From positions 1 to 64,000 of the forward strand of contig NZ_JAQBOC010000080.1 in the NCBI RefSeq assembly GCF_028288225.1: a DNA stretch of 64,000 nt. The letters are read 5' to 3'. The stretch is from Mucilaginibacter sp. Lineage in GTDB: Bacteria > Bacteroidota > Bacteroidia > Sphingobacteriales > Sphingobacteriaceae. Position 1 is the first letter of the stretch; every line of letters begins with the position of its first letter. The translations under genes and the position numbers were made by a program. Below, piece by piece: positions 62,720-64,000 of this stretch. The notes beneath the pieces are model-generated. The model saw only the letters and a list, made by a program, of their open reading frames with translations. It was not told the origin of the DNA and did not search any database.

Positions 62720-64000
62720 ATGCTTTACCCGAGTAATAGTACTGATAAACTGGGTTTTACCGAGGTAAAAGAACTGATAAAAGCACATTGCCTGAGTGAA
62801 ATGGGCAGACAAATGGTTGATAAGATCCAGGTGATGAATAATTACGACCAGATCCGTAAGTTTCTTTACCAGGCCCATGAGTTTAAAAATATACTGGAGA
62901 ATGATGCTCCTTTGCCCATCCATCACTTTTTTGATATAAAATCTCTTGCCAATAAGGCTAAGATTGAAGGCACTTTTTTAAGCGAGGAAGAATTTTACCA
63001 GGTGCAGGCGTCACTTACAACTGTATTTGCTGTAATTGGTTATTTTAATGAACGCGAAGGCCAATACCCCAACCTGGAAGCTTTATTTGAGCATCTGCCG
63101 ATTGAAAAAGCTATCCTTAAAAAAATCGATCTTGTTATTGATCAAAAAGGAAAGATAAGACCTAATGCCTCCAGGGACTTACAAGAAATAACGTCGGGAA
63201 TTGCAAAAGCCGAACAGGAGGCCCGCAAAAAGATTGACGTAATATTTAAAAGCGCAACCGGCAATGGCTGGACTGCCGATGGTTCATTAACTGTTCGTGA
63301 CGGGCGCTTATGCATCCCGCTGTTAGCCGAAAATAAACGTAAGTTAAAAGGCTTTATCCATGATGAATCTGCCTCCGGGCAAACGGTTTATATGGAGCCT
63401 GAAGAAGTTTTTACCTTAAATAACAAGATCCGGGATCTTGAATTTGAGCGAAGGCGCGAGATCGTAAAAATATTAATGGCATTAACTGATGAGTTAAGGC
63501 CATATGTTCCGCTTTTACTGTCATACCATAGCCTGTTAACCAAGCTTGATTTTGTAAGGGCCAAAGCGCTTTTTGCGATAGATATTGAAGGCAATATGCC
63601 CGAAGTAGTGAACGATGCACGGCTTAAATTAACCAATGCCCGGCACCCGCTTTTGCTGCTGAACTTTAAAAAAGAAGGGAAAATAGTTGTCCCCCTAAAC
63701 GTTCAGATTGATGAAGGTACACGTATAATAGTTGTATCAGGCCCTAATGCCGGTGGTAAATCAGTTTGTATGAAAACGGTTGGACTGCTGCAAATGATGG
63801 TGCAGGCAGGATTACTCATCTCGGCCGCGGAGGGGAGTGTTGCAGGCGTTTTTAAACAGCTGTTTGTTGATATTGGCGATGATCAGTCTATTGAAAGTGA
63901 TTTGAGTACCTACAGTGCCCATCTGTCAAAAATGAAGAATTTTGTAGAGCAGGCCAATGGGAAAACACTGATCCTGATAGATGAGTTTGGTACCGGTACT
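62720..64000 (+). CDS. mutS2: MutS2-like ATPase/endonuclease, 5' part (partial)
   Basis: 427 codons, uninterrupted to the edge of the window, from the ATG at 62720. MutS2 N-terminal and lever domains (LGFTEVKELIKAHC; SGQTVYMEPEEVFTLNN) lead to the ATPase with Walker A GPNAGGKS at residues 341-348 and Walker B LILIDEFGTGT near residues 417-427. The C-terminal Smr nuclease domain, if present, lies outside. Acts in suppression of recombination and/or ribosome rescue. Partner gene DUF4296 lies just upstream. Confidence 0.95.
   Translation, partial: MLYPSNSTDKLGFTEVKELIKAHCLSEMGRQMVDKIQVMNNYDQIRKFLYQAHEFKNILENDAPLPIHHFFDIKSLANKAKIEGTFLSEEEFYQVQASLTTVFAVIGYFNEREGQYPNLEALFEHLPIEKAILKKIDLVIDQKGKIRPNASRDLQEITSGIAKAEQEARKKIDVIFKSATGNGWTADGSLTVRDGRLCIPLLAENKRKLKGFIHDESASGQTVYMEPEEVFTLNNKIRDLEFERRREIVKILMALTDELRPYVPLLLSYHSLLTKLDFVRAKALFAIDIEGNMPEVVNDARLKLTNARHPLLLLNFKKEGKIVVPLNVQIDEGTRIIVVSGPNAGGKSVCMKTVGLLQMMVQAGLLISAAEGSVAGVFKQLFVDIGDDQSIESDLSTYSAHLSKMKNFVEQANGKTLILIDEFGTGT

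Noticed and set aside
1..64000. tRNA, rRNA, riboswitch and CRISPR scan by eye
   Set aside because: No T-loop/acceptor pairs, rRNA-like blocks, or direct-repeat arrays were seen. A covariance-model search (tRNAscan-SE, Infernal) was not possible and would be needed for certainty.

Overview
The window looks like chromosomal DNA of a soil or plant-associated Bacteroidota in the Sphingobacteriaceae, most like Mucilaginibacter or Pedobacter. Evidence: a SusC/SusD pair, a giant protein with a type B T9SS (gliding-motility type) C-terminal sorting domain, TAnnTTTG promoter boxes, KduI, YitT, DUF4296 and DUF1080 proteins, many lipoproteins with a Cys-Lys start, and AT-rich intergenic DNA. The genus is an inference. 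I saw no rRNA, tRNA, CRISPR array or complete insertion sequence.

Layout. 1-7 kb: the 5' end of a transposase-like gene at the left edge, an NTF2-like membrane-anchored protein, an RhtA-type exporter, an NmrA-like reductase, two overlapping Crp/Fnr-type regulators, a SnoaL-like protein and a 497-aa conserved protein of unknown function. 7-12.3 kb: one 1771-aa secreted Ig/PKD-repeat adhesin-like protein. 12.6-21 kb: a membrane receptor (7TMR-DISM type) whose C-terminus is an IS1595-transposase zinc ribbon, followed on the same strand by SusC, SusD and a GH30 glucanase, forming a compact polysaccharide utilisation locus probably for beta-1,6-glucan. 21-28 kb: a PEP-mutase-like protein, YitT, two small unknowns, then a six-gene operon-like run (VOC, SRPBCC with an N-terminal frameshift, lipocalin-like, DinB, DoxX, MATE). 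28-35 kb: sugar-acid and 3-keto-sugar type enzymes (YhcH, KduI, SDR, serine hydrolase, Tat-exported Gfo/Idh/MocA oxidoreductase, double DUF1080 protein). 35-37.5 kb: cytochrome bd oxidase. 37.7-42.1 kb: an unknown secreted protein, then a vanadium-haloperoxidase/PAP2 lipoprotein between two outer-membrane barrel proteins. 42.2-45 kb: RidA, D-serine dehydratase/D-threonine aldolase-like enzyme and M19 dipeptidase, a plausible D-amino-acid scavenging set. 45-50.6 kb: GH63 glucosidase, secreted nuclease, Tat-signal sugar isomerase and a pair of small paralogous unknowns. 50.8-54.4 kb: ethanolamine permease and EutBC. 54.5-64 kb: AurF-like diiron protein, VOC protein, a large macroglobulin-like/TonB-plug protein, aspartate kinase, a DUF3298-type lipoprotein, GNAT, YggS, a DUF4296 lipoprotein and a MutS2 gene that runs off the right edge.

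The two observations I rate highest are the receptor-transposase fusion beside the SusCD locus, which would be a one-component membrane regulator using a domesticated transposase DNA-binding module, and a dispersed set of intergenic degenerate inverted repeats. Those repeats have arms built from short, strand-asymmetric micro-repeats and recur at about ten junctions in different sequence classes. Several clean stem-loops at convergent gene ends behave as bidirectional terminators.
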